Below are positions 41,101 through 48,558 of a stretch of DNA of 64,000 bases, piece after piece; within the stretch, counting starts at the first letter, position 1, and every line of letters begins with the position of its first letter. Origin of the DNA: Paracoccus haematequi (GTDB lineage Bacteria; Pseudomonadota; Alphaproteobacteria; Rhodobacterales; Rhodobacteraceae); contig CAMCVS010000005.1 in assembly GCA_945881965.1 (NCBI GenBank), positions 124,001 through 188,000 of the forward strand. The letters are read 5' to 3'. The notes beneath the pieces are model-generated. The model did not search any database and was not told where the DNA came from. It saw only the letters and a list, made by a program, of their open reading frames with translations. The position numbers and the translations under genes are program-made.

Positions 41101-44100
41101 CGTCAAAGAGGTTGACAGGTGTCACCCCGTCCGAGGTCAGGCCCGACACATCCAGCCGGTCCTGCCCGGTGAACGTGCCGTCGCCATTGTCGATGGGGGC
41201 GGCAAAGCCGGTGATGGTGTCGGCGCCATCGCCGTCGGCCAGCACAACCACATCAACCGCACCATCGCCCGCGCCGATGTCGAACGTGTCATCGCCCACA
41301 CCGCCCGCGACAGTGTCCGCGCCGGTTCCGGTGGTGACCGTGTCATTGGCGCTCGACCCGATCACGCTGTCCGCGCCCACACCGGTGGACACGATCATCG
41401 GGGCTGTTGCTGCGCCGCCATCAATGGTGTCATCACCATCGCCGGTGGCGATACGCTCGATTTCGGTAAATGTGATGTCGGTGCCTGCGTCCGCATCAAG
41501 CCCGCCGACAGTCCCGGATTCCGGGTTCGTGCCCAAGGTAACGGTCACAGCATCGGTCACGTCGGACAGGTCCAGCAGGTCGCCCGCATCGCCGTTGGTG
41601 GCGTCATCGGGGTTGCCGTCGGTTCCGTCGGTTCCGCCGTCGATGGTGAAGGCGGCATCGGCCACCGGATCGGTCCAGTCGATGCCGAAGAAGTCGTCGC
41701 CCGACCCGCCCATGGCCGTTTCAGCCCCGTTCAGCAGGATCACGTCATCCCCGGCCCCGCCGGTATAGGCGTCGGTGCCCGTGCCGCCCACCAGCGTATC
41801 CGCGCCGATGCCGCCATCCAGCAGGTCATCGTCGCCATTGCCGGTCAGGTAATCGTCGCCCGACCCACCTGACAGTGTGTCATTGCCAAGACCGCCCGCA
41901 ACAAAGTCGTTGTCATCCCCGGCGAGGATACTGTCGTTCCCGGCATCGCCGTTGATGTTGTCGTTGCCGCCAAAGCCATAGATCGTGTCGTCGCCCGTGG
42001 TGATCGCGTCACCGTCGCCATCGATAAAGCCAAGACCGATGAACTCGGCACCAGAGGTGCCTTCCACCGGCCCCGGAATCCCCATGGCGTTCAGTGCCAG
42101 CGGCTCATTGACGGCGGCCGGGCTGACGCCGATCAGCGTCAGACTTTCGCCATTCGGGAAGGTCAGGACCGCGTTGCCCGCGCCGTCATCGGCGACGGTG
42201 ACATCGGCGGTATTGACCGGATTGCCAAGCGCATCGGTCAGGCCCGACACATCCAGCCGGTCCTGCCCGGTAAACGTGCCATCGCCGTTGTCGGTGGGGG
42301 CTGCAAAGCCCGCGACCGTGTCCGCACCGCCGCCATCCGCCAGAACCACCGTGTCGATGCCCGCCCCAAGGATGATGTTTTCGATCTCGGAGAAGGTCGC
42401 GGTCGACCCGCCGCTGGTGATCGTGCCGCTGCCGGCGGTGGCGCTGGTCAGATCGACGGTTGTCGCCGCAGTGACGGACGAGAGGTCGAGCGTGTCGCCA
42501 AGCATCTCGCCGGTTTCGCCGCCGGTGATGGTGTCCGCGCCATGCCCATCCGTCAGCACAAACCGGTCATCGCCATCGCCACCGGTCAGGCTGTCATTGC
42601 CGGTGCCGCCGTCGATGGTGTCATTGCCGTCGCTGCCCGCGATGGTATCCGCCCCGGCATCGCCTGCCAGCACGTCATTACCGGTGTTGCCGTCGATGCT
42701 GTCGTTGTCATCGCCGCCCGCGACGCTGTCGTCATTCGCGCCCCCCGACAGCGAGTCGCCGCCGGCGCCGCCCAGCAGCGTGTCATTGCCTTCTTCGCCG
42801 CCCAGAGTGTCCGCGCCGCCGCCGCCCACCAGGCTGTCATTGTCGGTGCCGCCAAACAACGTGTCCGCGCCATCGCCGCCGACAAAGGTATCGTTGCCCT
42901 GCCCGTTCGCAACGCCCAGTTCGTCGTCGATCACATCGTTGCCGGTGCCGCCGGTGACACTGTCATCGCCGCCGCGGGTCTGGATATAGGTATAGCCGTC
43001 GTTCAGCGTCGCATCGACCACGTCATCCTGATTGGTCAGGATCAGCTGTTCGATTTCCGAGAAGTTGATGACGTCGCCCGTCACTTGATCGGTGATCGTG
43101 CCCGCACCGGGGGCGGTGAACACCACCGTCACCGGGTTGGTCAGCGCCGTCAGGTCGATGGTGTCGTAATCGTTGTCACCATCCACGCTGTCATTGCCGA
43201 ACGCGTCCCGCAGAAAGAACGTGTCATTGCCGATGCCGCCTTGCAGCGTGTCATCGCCCTGCCCGCCGGTGATCTGGTCATTGCCGCTATTGCCGTCGAT
43301 CATCACGCCTTGCGTGGTGGCCGAGGCGTCGATGGTGTCATCGACCGTCGTCAGATCGAATGCCTCGATCTCGATGAACTGGAAGGTATTGGTGCCGAAC
43401 ACCCCGCTGCCCGCGCCATTGCCGGACAGGGTCAGGTCGATGCCGGTGGTGCCGCTGGCAAGGGAAAAATCGACTATGTCATAGCCGATACCGCCTTCGA
43501 TCGTGTCGCCAAGATTGTCGTTCTCGACGTTGAACGAATCGTCGCCAGCACCGCCCAGCAACGTGTTCGCACCGTCCTCGCCATCAAGCGTATCAGCGCC
43601 GTCGCCGCCGGTCAGGCTGTCGTTGCCGCCGCCGCCGCGCAGGCTGTCATTCCCGTCGCCACCATTGATGACGTCATTGCCGCCGTTGCCATCCAGCGTG
43701 TCATCGCCCAACCCGCCGTTCAGCGTGTCGTTGCCGCTGCCTGCGACCACGGCATCGCCGACCGTGCCGCCCTGATACAGGATGCTGGTCGTATCGCCGG
43801 ACCAATCCCAGGATGGGGTGTTCTCGCCCGCGCGGATTTCCTCGATCCCAGTGAAATCGACGATGTTCGACCCGGTGAACCCGGTCTGGTCGATAATGTC
43901 ATAGCCATCGCCGCCCGCGATGGTGTCGGTGCCGTAATTCGCCACCCCGGTCGCACGGAATATGTCATTGCCTTGGCCGCCCGACAGGCTGTCGTTGCCC
44001 TGACCGCCAATGATCAGGTCATTGCCCGCGTTGCCGTCGATATCGACACCAACAGTGGTGGCCGAGGCATCAACGGTATCGTCATAGCTGGTCAGGCCCA

Positions 44101-47100
44101 GCTCTTCGACCTGGGTAAAGGCAAAGCTGTTAATGCCAAACGTGCCGTTTCCGGCCTCGTTGCCGGTAAAGGTCAGGTCAACGCCATCGGTGGTGGCAAA
44201 GGATTCGAAATCAATGCGGTCGCGGTCGTCGCCGCCTTCGCCGCCGATGACCGTGTCACCCAGATGGTCGTCGAACACCCGGAACGTATCCGCGCCGTCG
44301 CCACCATCCAGCGTGTTATTGCCGAAATAGCCGTCGAACACGTCATTGCCCGCGCCGCCGATCAGGCTGTCTGACGCCGCGCCGCCAATCATCAGGTCAT
44401 TGCCCGCGCCGCCGTCCAGCGTGTTGAAGCCCTGCCCGCCTGACAGCGTGTCGTCGCCATCCAGACCGAAGACGGTCATGTCGGCGGTGTTTGACCCGCC
44501 CACGATCGAATCGCCATATTGCGTGCCGGTGATCTGTTCGATCTGGGTGAAGCTGCCCGTGGTGCCCGCATCACCGCGTGCGGCATAGGTGCCCTGTTCC
44601 GCGCCGGTAAAGGTGACATTGAACCCTTGGGTGGTGGCGAAATTGCCAAAGGTGATGCCATCCTGATCGGTGCCGCCCTCGCCGCCCACGATGCTGTCGA
44701 AATCATGGTCATCGGTGATCAGGAATCGGTCCGCGCCGTCGCCGCCCGACAGCGTATCGCTGCCGACGCCGCCCGCAAGCGTGTCATCGCCCGCCTCGCC
44801 GAACAGCTGGTCATTCTCGCCGCCGCCGATGATGTAATCCGTGCCCGCGCCGCCATAGACCGTGTCATCGCCGCCAGAGTCGGCGTTGTAGGTGCCAAAG
44901 CTGTCGTTGCCGTCACCCAAGACGATGCTGTCATTGCCCAGCCCGCCGAAAACGGTGTCATCACCACCACCCGCGAGGATCGTGTCATTGCCATCGCCGC
45001 CGTCGATGCTGTCGGCCCCATGGGCATAGGTGACTGTGGACCCGTCCACCGGGTTGCCCAGGTATTGTAACGGCTCGTTCGTAGCCACGTCATTGACGAC
45101 CCAGTTAGTGCCGACATACGTGCTTATCCAAGAGGTCACTCCAGCCGGAACGGTGCCAAGGGAGACCAGTTGACCAGCGTCGTTGATATAATGTATCCGA
45201 ACGGTTTCGTCGCTGGCGTTAGTAAAGTTAAATGTCATTGCCGACCCAGCCGGGCCGCTGGCATGCGCCTCGGGGTTGAAGGTCGTGGTCATCCCATCGC
45301 CTTCGATCACGTCGGCCCCGGTGCCGCCAAGGATCGTGTCGTTGCCCACGCCGCCATAAAGGCTGTCATCACCGCCGCGCCCGTCGATGCTGTCGTTGCC
45401 CGCGCCGCCATCCAGCACCGAGGTAAAGAAATCCGGCCCCGGCACGCCCTCGCCGTCGGACCCGATCAACGTGTCGTTGAAATTCGACCCGATCACGCCA
45501 TCAACGGCAAAGCCCGTATCGCCCGCCGCCGTGCCGCCCGCGGCGATCAGGTTGGACCCGGAAATTTCGACGGATACGCCCGCGTTGCTGTCGGCGTAAT
45601 CCGCAATGTCGAGCCCGGTGCCGCCGTTCAGGCTGTCCGCGCCCACGCCGCCCACCAGCGTGTCATCGCCCACAGTCCCAAACAGCGTATCATCGCCTGC
45701 GCCGCCAAGGATGACATCATCGCCGCCCGCAGTCGGGGCCACGCCCGTGACCGTGATGGTGTCGATCTGAAGGTCCGAAGAGGCTGTGCCGGTCGAGGTC
45801 GGGTTGGTGAACCGCAGCGTCACTGTCGGCGTATAGGCCGTGAACGGCACCGTGATGATCTGGTTGGTGGTGCCGTTGGTGATGACCTGCGTCTGCGTGG
45901 CGATGACGTTGCCGCCGCCGTCCACAACTTCAACCAGCAGCGTGTGGTTAAAGTTGCCAGCCCCCGTCTCGGACGCGCTGACCGACAGCGAATAGGGCAA
46001 ACCCTGCTGCACCGTGATGACCTGCGACACGACGCCGCCTGCCACCGATTCGGATGCGTTGAACGCCATCTGGCTGCTGTAGACAAAGGTCGATCCGGCG
46101 CCGCCCACGGTCCAGTTCGCGGACCCTGCGTCAAAGCCGCCGTTCAGAACGGTTGCGTTGGCGGCTGTTTCGTTGTCGCCATACAGGATGTCGTTGTCGT
46201 TGCCGCCGTCGATGATATCATCGCCCAGCCCGCCGGTGAGCGTATCCGTGCCTGCGCCACCCGTCAGGGTGTCGTTGTCTTCTTCGCCATTGACGAAATC
46301 ATTGCCGTCGCCGCCGATCAGGCTGTCGTTGCCCAATCCGCCATAGATCGTGTCATTGCCCTCGCCGCCATCAAAGGTGTCGTTTCCCGTGCCCTGATCC
46401 GCGCCGATTGCGTCGTCGATATAGTCATTGCCCGTGCCCGCCGAGGCAGAATCGTTCCCCGCGCCGCCGATTAACGTGTCATTGCCCGCGCCGTCGATCA
46501 GCACGTCATCGCCATCGCCGCCGATCAGGCTGTCATTGTCCGTGCTGGTGACCGTGGTCAGCACGCGCACGTTGTCGATGCCGACATCGTCCAGCGAGCT
46601 GTTGGCGGTTGCCTCAAAGCTCAGCGTGCCAGAGGCGGGGATGCCCGCAGGTAGGTTGACCGTGATTGTGGTGGTGGCGTTGCCGGGAACCGTTGTCACA
46701 GGCCCGGACGCCCCGTTCAGATAGGTCATCGTGCCGTTGGCGGCGTTCTGACCGCCCGTGGTGAAACGGGCGTAGACCACGCCATTGATCTGCATCTCAT
46801 AGACGCGGGTCGAGGTGTTGTCGGGCGATCCGTTGTTCCAGGACAGGTCATAGAGAACCTGCGCCGCACCGTTGCTGCCCGGCCCGACGTTCAGGCCTGT
46901 CAGCGTGGTGTTATAGGTGATCTCGCCGGTGCCCGAATCCGCATCCAGCAGGAACCGGCCGCCCGCAACGCCGCCGTTCCCGACGCTGGTCCAACCGGTG
47001 GTTCCGCTTGAGAAATCGCCATTCGTGGCGGTCAGGTTGGCGGTTTCGGTGCCCGACCCTTCGCCGTTGATGGTGTCGTTGCCCGCGCCGCCGTCCAGTA

Positions 47101-47833
47101 CGTCATTGCCGCTGCCGCCAAGGATGCTGTCGGCATCGCCTTCGCCGCGCACAGTGTCGTTGCCTGCGCCTGCGGTGATGGTGTCATTGCCCGCGCCCGC
47201 CGTGATGCTGTCGGCGTTGGTGCCGGTCAGGTTGTCACCTGCATCGACATCGTCATTGTCGGGGTCGCCCGCATAGCTGGCGTTGATGTTGTCTGCACCC
47301 GCCGTGCCTTCAACAACATAATCCCGCACGTTCAGGTCATAGCGGTCGGCGGTCATGTTATAGACCGTGTCACCCGTACCAGACAAAGCGGTGCCCAGCG
47401 TGACGCTCTCGATCGGCTTGGCTTCCAGCGCGGTGGAATAGGCGCTCGCGGTGACGGGGGGCAACAGATACAGGTTGCCTGCGGTGTCCTGCATGACGAT
47501 GACTTGCTGGGTCGACGTCGTGCCATCGGTATAGCGAATGACCGAGTTGTTGTAGAGCATGGTAGCGTCATGCGTCTGCGGCGCGCCACCGTTGATCGTG
47601 AACTGTTCGTTGAAGGCGTTGTTGTCGGTGCCATAACTGACCGCGTCGCCATCGGTGCCCGGACCCTGCGTGCCGGGTGACAGCGTGCGCAGGTTCAGTG
47701 CAAGCGGGTTGCCGGCGCTGCCGAAACTCGCGCCGTTGAACACGCCTTCGTTTTCCGACGCGTTGCCGCCCTCGACCGTGTCGATGAAGCTGGCCGAGGT
47801 GCCAAGGAAGAACAGGTCAAACGTCGTAGCCAT
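38114..47833 (-). CDS. Giant RTX-repeat calcium-binding protein with C-terminal Hint domain, 3239 residues
   Basis: The 3239-residue, highly acidic protein is built mainly of GGxGxDxxx calcium-binding nonapeptide repeats (for example GGAGNDTLTGGDGADTL) interrupted by modules. No signal peptide is present, which fits type I secretion. Two jelly-roll-like domains lie near residues 265-430 and 560-700. A VHL-beta-like module is at about 862-925. Three related 100-residue linkers (DRLDVSGLT, then a strand ending TLIGV) are near 1834, 2191 and 2634. A Hint domain starts at C3048 (CFTADTRIKTPRGEV) and runs to the end, with SPQHRMLV as block F. A 30-codon ORF ends one base before the ATG. Likely an extracellular adhesin or surface-layer protein; function unproven. 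Confidence 0.93.
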   Translation of the reverse strand: MATTFDLFFLGTSASFIDTVEGGNASENEGVFNGASFGSAGNPLALNLRTLSPGTQGPGTDGDAVSYGTDNNAFNEQFTINGGAPQTHDATMLYNNSVIRYTDGTTSTQQVIVMQDTAGNLYLLPPVTASAYSTALEAKPIESVTLGTALSGTGDTVYNMTADRYDLNVRDYVVEGTAGADNINASYAGDPDNDDVDAGDNLTGTNADSITAGAGNDTITAGAGNDTVRGEGDADSILGGSGNDVLDGGAGNDTINGEGSGTETANLTATNGDFSSGTTGWTSVGNGGVAGGRFLLDADSGTGEITYNTTLTGLNVGPGSNGAAQVLYDLSWNNGSPDNTSTRVYEMQINGVVYARFTTGGQNAANGTMTYLNGASGPVTTVPGNATTTITVNLPAGIPASGTLSFEATANSSLDDVGIDNVRVLTTVTSTDNDSLIGGDGDDVLIDGAGNDTLIGGAGNDSASAGTGNDYIDDAIGADQGTGNDTFDGGEGNDTIYGGLGNDSLIGGDGNDFVNGEEDNDTLTGGAGTDTLTGGLGDDIIDGGNDNDILYGDNETAANATVLNGGFDAGSANWTVGGAGSTFVYSSQMAFNASESVAGGVVSQVITVQQGLPYSLSVSASETGAGNFNHTLLVEVVDGGGNVIATQTQVITNGTTNQIITVPFTAYTPTVTLRFTNPTSTGTASSDLQIDTITVTGVAPTAGGDDVILGGAGDDTLFGTVGDDTLVGGVGADSLNGGTGLDIADYADSNAGVSVEISGSNLIAAGGTAAGDTGFAVDGVIGSNFNDTLIGSDGEGVPGPDFFTSVLDGGAGNDSIDGRGGDDSLYGGVGNDTILGGTGADVIEGDGMTTTFNPEAHASGPAGSAMTFNFTNASDETVRIHYINDAGQLVSLGTVPAGVTSWISTYVGTNWVVNDVATNEPLQYLGNPVDGSTVTYAHGADSIDGGDGNDTILAGGGDDTVFGGLGNDSIVLGDGNDSFGTYNADSGGDDTVYGGAGTDYIIGGGENDQLFGEAGDDTLAGGVGSDTLSGGDGADRFLITDDHDFDSIVGGEGGTDQDGITFGNFATTQGFNVTFTGAEQGTYAARGDAGTTGSFTQIEQITGTQYGDSIVGGSNTADMTVFGLDGDDTLSGGQGFNTLDGGAGNDLMIGGAASDSLIGGAGNDVFDGYFGNNTLDGGDGADTFRVFDDHLGDTVIGGEGGDDRDRIDFESFATTDGVDLTFTGNEAGNGTFGINSFAFTQVEELGLTSYDDTVDASATTVGVDIDGNAGNDLIIGGQGNDSLSGGQGNDIFRATGVANYGTDTIAGGDGYDIIDQTGFTGSNIVDFTGIEEIRAGENTPSWDWSGDTTSILYQGGTVGDAVVAGSGNDTLNGGLGDDTLDGNGGNDVINGGDGNDSLRGGGGNDSLTGGDGADTLDGEDGANTLLGGAGDDSFNVENDNLGDTIEGGIGYDIVDFSLASGTTGIDLTLSGNGAGSGVFGTNTFQFIEIEAFDLTTVDDTIDASATTQGVMIDGNSGNDQITGGQGDDTLQGGIGNDTFFLRDAFGNDSVDGDNDYDTIDLTALTNPVTVVFTAPGAGTITDQVTGDVINFSEIEQLILTNQDDVVDATLNDGYTYIQTRGGDDSVTGGTGNDVIDDELGVANGQGNDTFVGGDGADTLFGGTDNDSLVGGGGADTLGGEEGNDTLLGGAGGDSLSGGANDDSVAGGDDNDSIDGNTGNDVLAGDAGADTIAGSDGNDTIDGGTGNDSLTGGDGDDRFVLTDGHGADTITGGETGEMLGDTLDLSSVTAATTVDLTSATAGSGTITSGGSTATFSEIENIILGAGIDTVVLADGGGADTVAGFAAPTDNGDGTFTGQDRLDVSGLTDALGNPVNTADVTVADDGAGNAVLTFPNGESLTLIGVSPAAVNEPLALNAMGIPGPVEGTSGAEFIGLGFIDGDGDAITTGDDTIYGFGGNDNINGDAGNDSILAGDDNDFVAGGLGNDTLSGGSGDDYLTGNGDDDLLDGGIGADTLVGGTGTDAYTGGAGDDVILLNGAETAMGGSGDDFFGIDWTDPVADAAFTIDGGTDGTDGNPDDATNGDAGDLLDLSDVTDAVTVTLGTNPESGTVGGLDADAGTDITFTEIERIATGDGDDTIDGGAATAPMIVSTGVGADSVIGSSANDTVTTGTGADTVAGGVGDDTFDIGAGDGAVDVVVLADGDGADTITGFAAPIDNGDGTFTGQDRLDVSGLTSDGVTPVNLFDVFVIDDGAGNARLLFPGGETLTLIGVDPLAINSPAALNALGLPGPVDGTAGNDAITTGFVDAQGDAVDGADGVNDTIFGNDGNDTISSFAGADLVDGGAGDDVLNGGGGNDTLQGGTGDDNLIGSIGNDLLEGGDGDDAFHVDGGQGDDTIIGGEADENGARDWIDVDSTGPVTVIVSANETGTITADGSTITFSEIERINLDTFTATNDLMDATATTQGMYLGSGAGDDTILGGTGNDTLWGYTGNDSMVGGAGNDNLQGDPGNDTLLGGTGNDFVTGGDGDDLVVLENGFGNDALTAGEAGETLGDTLDASAITNEGVTVALVGTEAGTLTGTVSGDQVTFSQVENLVLTDAADAVQGALATGPLNVATGAGADTVAGGAGNDRFDIGAADLAVDVIVLDNGRGDDTITGFEAPIDNGNGTFSPRDQINVAGMTDLGGFAINAWDVTVSDTVGDGSGDTVLTFPDGTSVTLAGVQPPATNQIAWLESLGMPSAGPVDGAATAELMDVGFTDLAGDQIDGTDGLNDTINANDGDDTVNAGLGNDIVTGDAGNDSLTGGAGDDELWGGANNDTLNGGDGRDTLDGGDGDDLLITDGNDINDRPNLLIGGLGNDTIRVGGAFNGNDNIDGGDGIDTLELLPADDRNLTVNMTTGNVADGTIGTQVYTAVENITTGGGNDTILGDSQNNLLSGGAGADSLSGGDGADTLLGGTGADTLTGGAGADSIAGGDDADTIFGGAGDTVDGGNGGDDNDTLDMTGAALPGGSLYVEFDIGDPQAGTVFFRDSAGVTVDQMSFSEIENYVPCFTADTRIKTPRGEVRAADIKAGDLVLTRDNGLQAVRWVGARRLTQAETTARPHLAPVTFQPGSLGPNLPERALTVSPQHRMLVASARTQLWFGEDEVLAAAVNLTGLPGVSQAAADVTYVHILFDRHEIICGDGAWSESFQPGELALKGFDCDQRAEIAELFPELVVFGGQVTYPAARPTLRAHEACLLVG
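45061..45245 (-). other. VHL-beta-like module inside the first RTX protein (residues about 862-925)
   Basis: The encoded segment TFNFTNASDETVRIHYIND, then GQLVSLGTVPAGVTSW and ISTYVGTNWVVND, follows the order of conserved features in the VHL tumour-suppressor beta domain: N-S near the first strand, W/Y-x-N-x-x-G, a L-P-P/A-G turn, and the S/T-Y-x-G-x-x-W-x-x-x-D ending. The DNA here is about 51% GC by count over 45061-45240, against an estimated mid-60s percent in the flanking repeats. Confidence 0.55.
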
Positions 47834-47834
47834 C

Positions 47835-47927
47835 TCAGCGCACCCCCGCCATCAAACCAAGCAGGCAAGGCCCCGCCGTCAGCGTCAGACGCTGCATCGT
47901 GTCAATTGTGCCCAACCCGTTCTTCAT
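47835..47927 (-). CDS. Possible 30-residue leader peptide of the first RTX gene
   Basis: A 30-codon frame starts MKNGLGTIDTMQRLTLTAG and is followed by a short hydrophobic stretch (LLGLMAGVR at the end). GGAG stands 8 bases before its ATG, whereas the giant gene has no comparable ribosome-binding site. Its TGA is separated from the giant ATG by a single base, so ribosomes could restart there. It might be a leader peptide controlling the giant gene by translational coupling. Coding evidence is limited because the frame is short. Confidence 0.4.
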   Translation of the reverse strand: MKNGLGTIDTMQRLTLTAGPCLLGLMAGVR

Positions 47928-48519
47928 GTCTTTCGCTCCACGCATGACGCAGCCCCAACGTCCCGATCAGTAGCGCTTTGACGGCGCAACATCCCCGGCT
48001 CGCGTTCTGCAAGTCCTCGCCCCCGAATCGCGCGCGACATGCGGCGACCCAAGGACAGTTGACGTGACTTAGACCTTGGGAATGTGGGGGCGCTGGGGCA
48101 GGAAACCGGCAATGGCAGGGCCAGTTTGTGGCGATACCAAGACGTCCCGCCGAGGGACTGCGACAGTGCGCGGGTTCGCGTGAAACTGGTGCGCGTTGTC
48201 AGATAATTCCGGTGGTCATCCGCGCATGGCCACGCTGTGGGCAGCGTGCGGCGTGATCGCAGTTTGCCCCGGCAGCGATACGCCAAGCCGCAAACCGTGC
48301 GACGTTTCCGGCCTGCGGATACAGGGTTTTGGGGAATTGGCCTAACGCGTCGGCACAGGGTGCCCCGCGCTGTTGCCCCATGCAGATAGCGGGCCATAAA
48401 GCCCCGAGCTGCTGACAGTCTTAATCAAATGTTCGGCAGCACCCCGGCTGCGCCCGAACCGGTCAGACCGATCCGACGCACCGGGGCGGCCCGATGACCG
48501 AGCCCCCGTCCGGCCAGCG
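47928..48519. other. Intergenic region between the two giant genes
   Basis: About 590 bases lie between the first giant gene's leader ORF and the terminator of the second. An arginine-rich minus-strand frame (47924-48397) has no recognisable domain or ribosome-binding site and is not called. The region is expected to contain the promoter of the first giant gene, but I see no clear -35/-10 pair. Confidence 0.6.
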
Positions 48520-48548
48520 AAAAACGCCGGGGCGTAGCAACCCCGGCG
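48520..48548 (-). terminator. Rho-independent terminator of the second RTX gene
   Basis: On the minus strand a perfect 8-bp stem CGCCGGGG/CCCCGGCG with an 8-base loop is followed by TTTTTCG. It begins 11 bases after the stop codon of the giant gene. Confidence 0.85.
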
Positions 48549-48558
48549 CTCTTGTGGC

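Noticed and set aside
40322-46474. Several long plus-strand frames opposite the first giant gene
   Set aside because: They are low-complexity Ser/Pro or Val/Ala/Ile-rich sequences generated by the complement of GGxGxD repeats.
38800-47200. Short direct repeats resembling a CRISPR array or satellite DNA
   Set aside because: The repeats are coding 9-residue RTX units with 27-base periodicity in one open frame, with no constant spacers and no cas genes.
47924-48397. 157-codon arginine-rich minus-strand frame
   Set aside because: No family, no ribosome-binding site, composition like a shadow frame; it merely overlaps the start of the 30-codon leader ORF.
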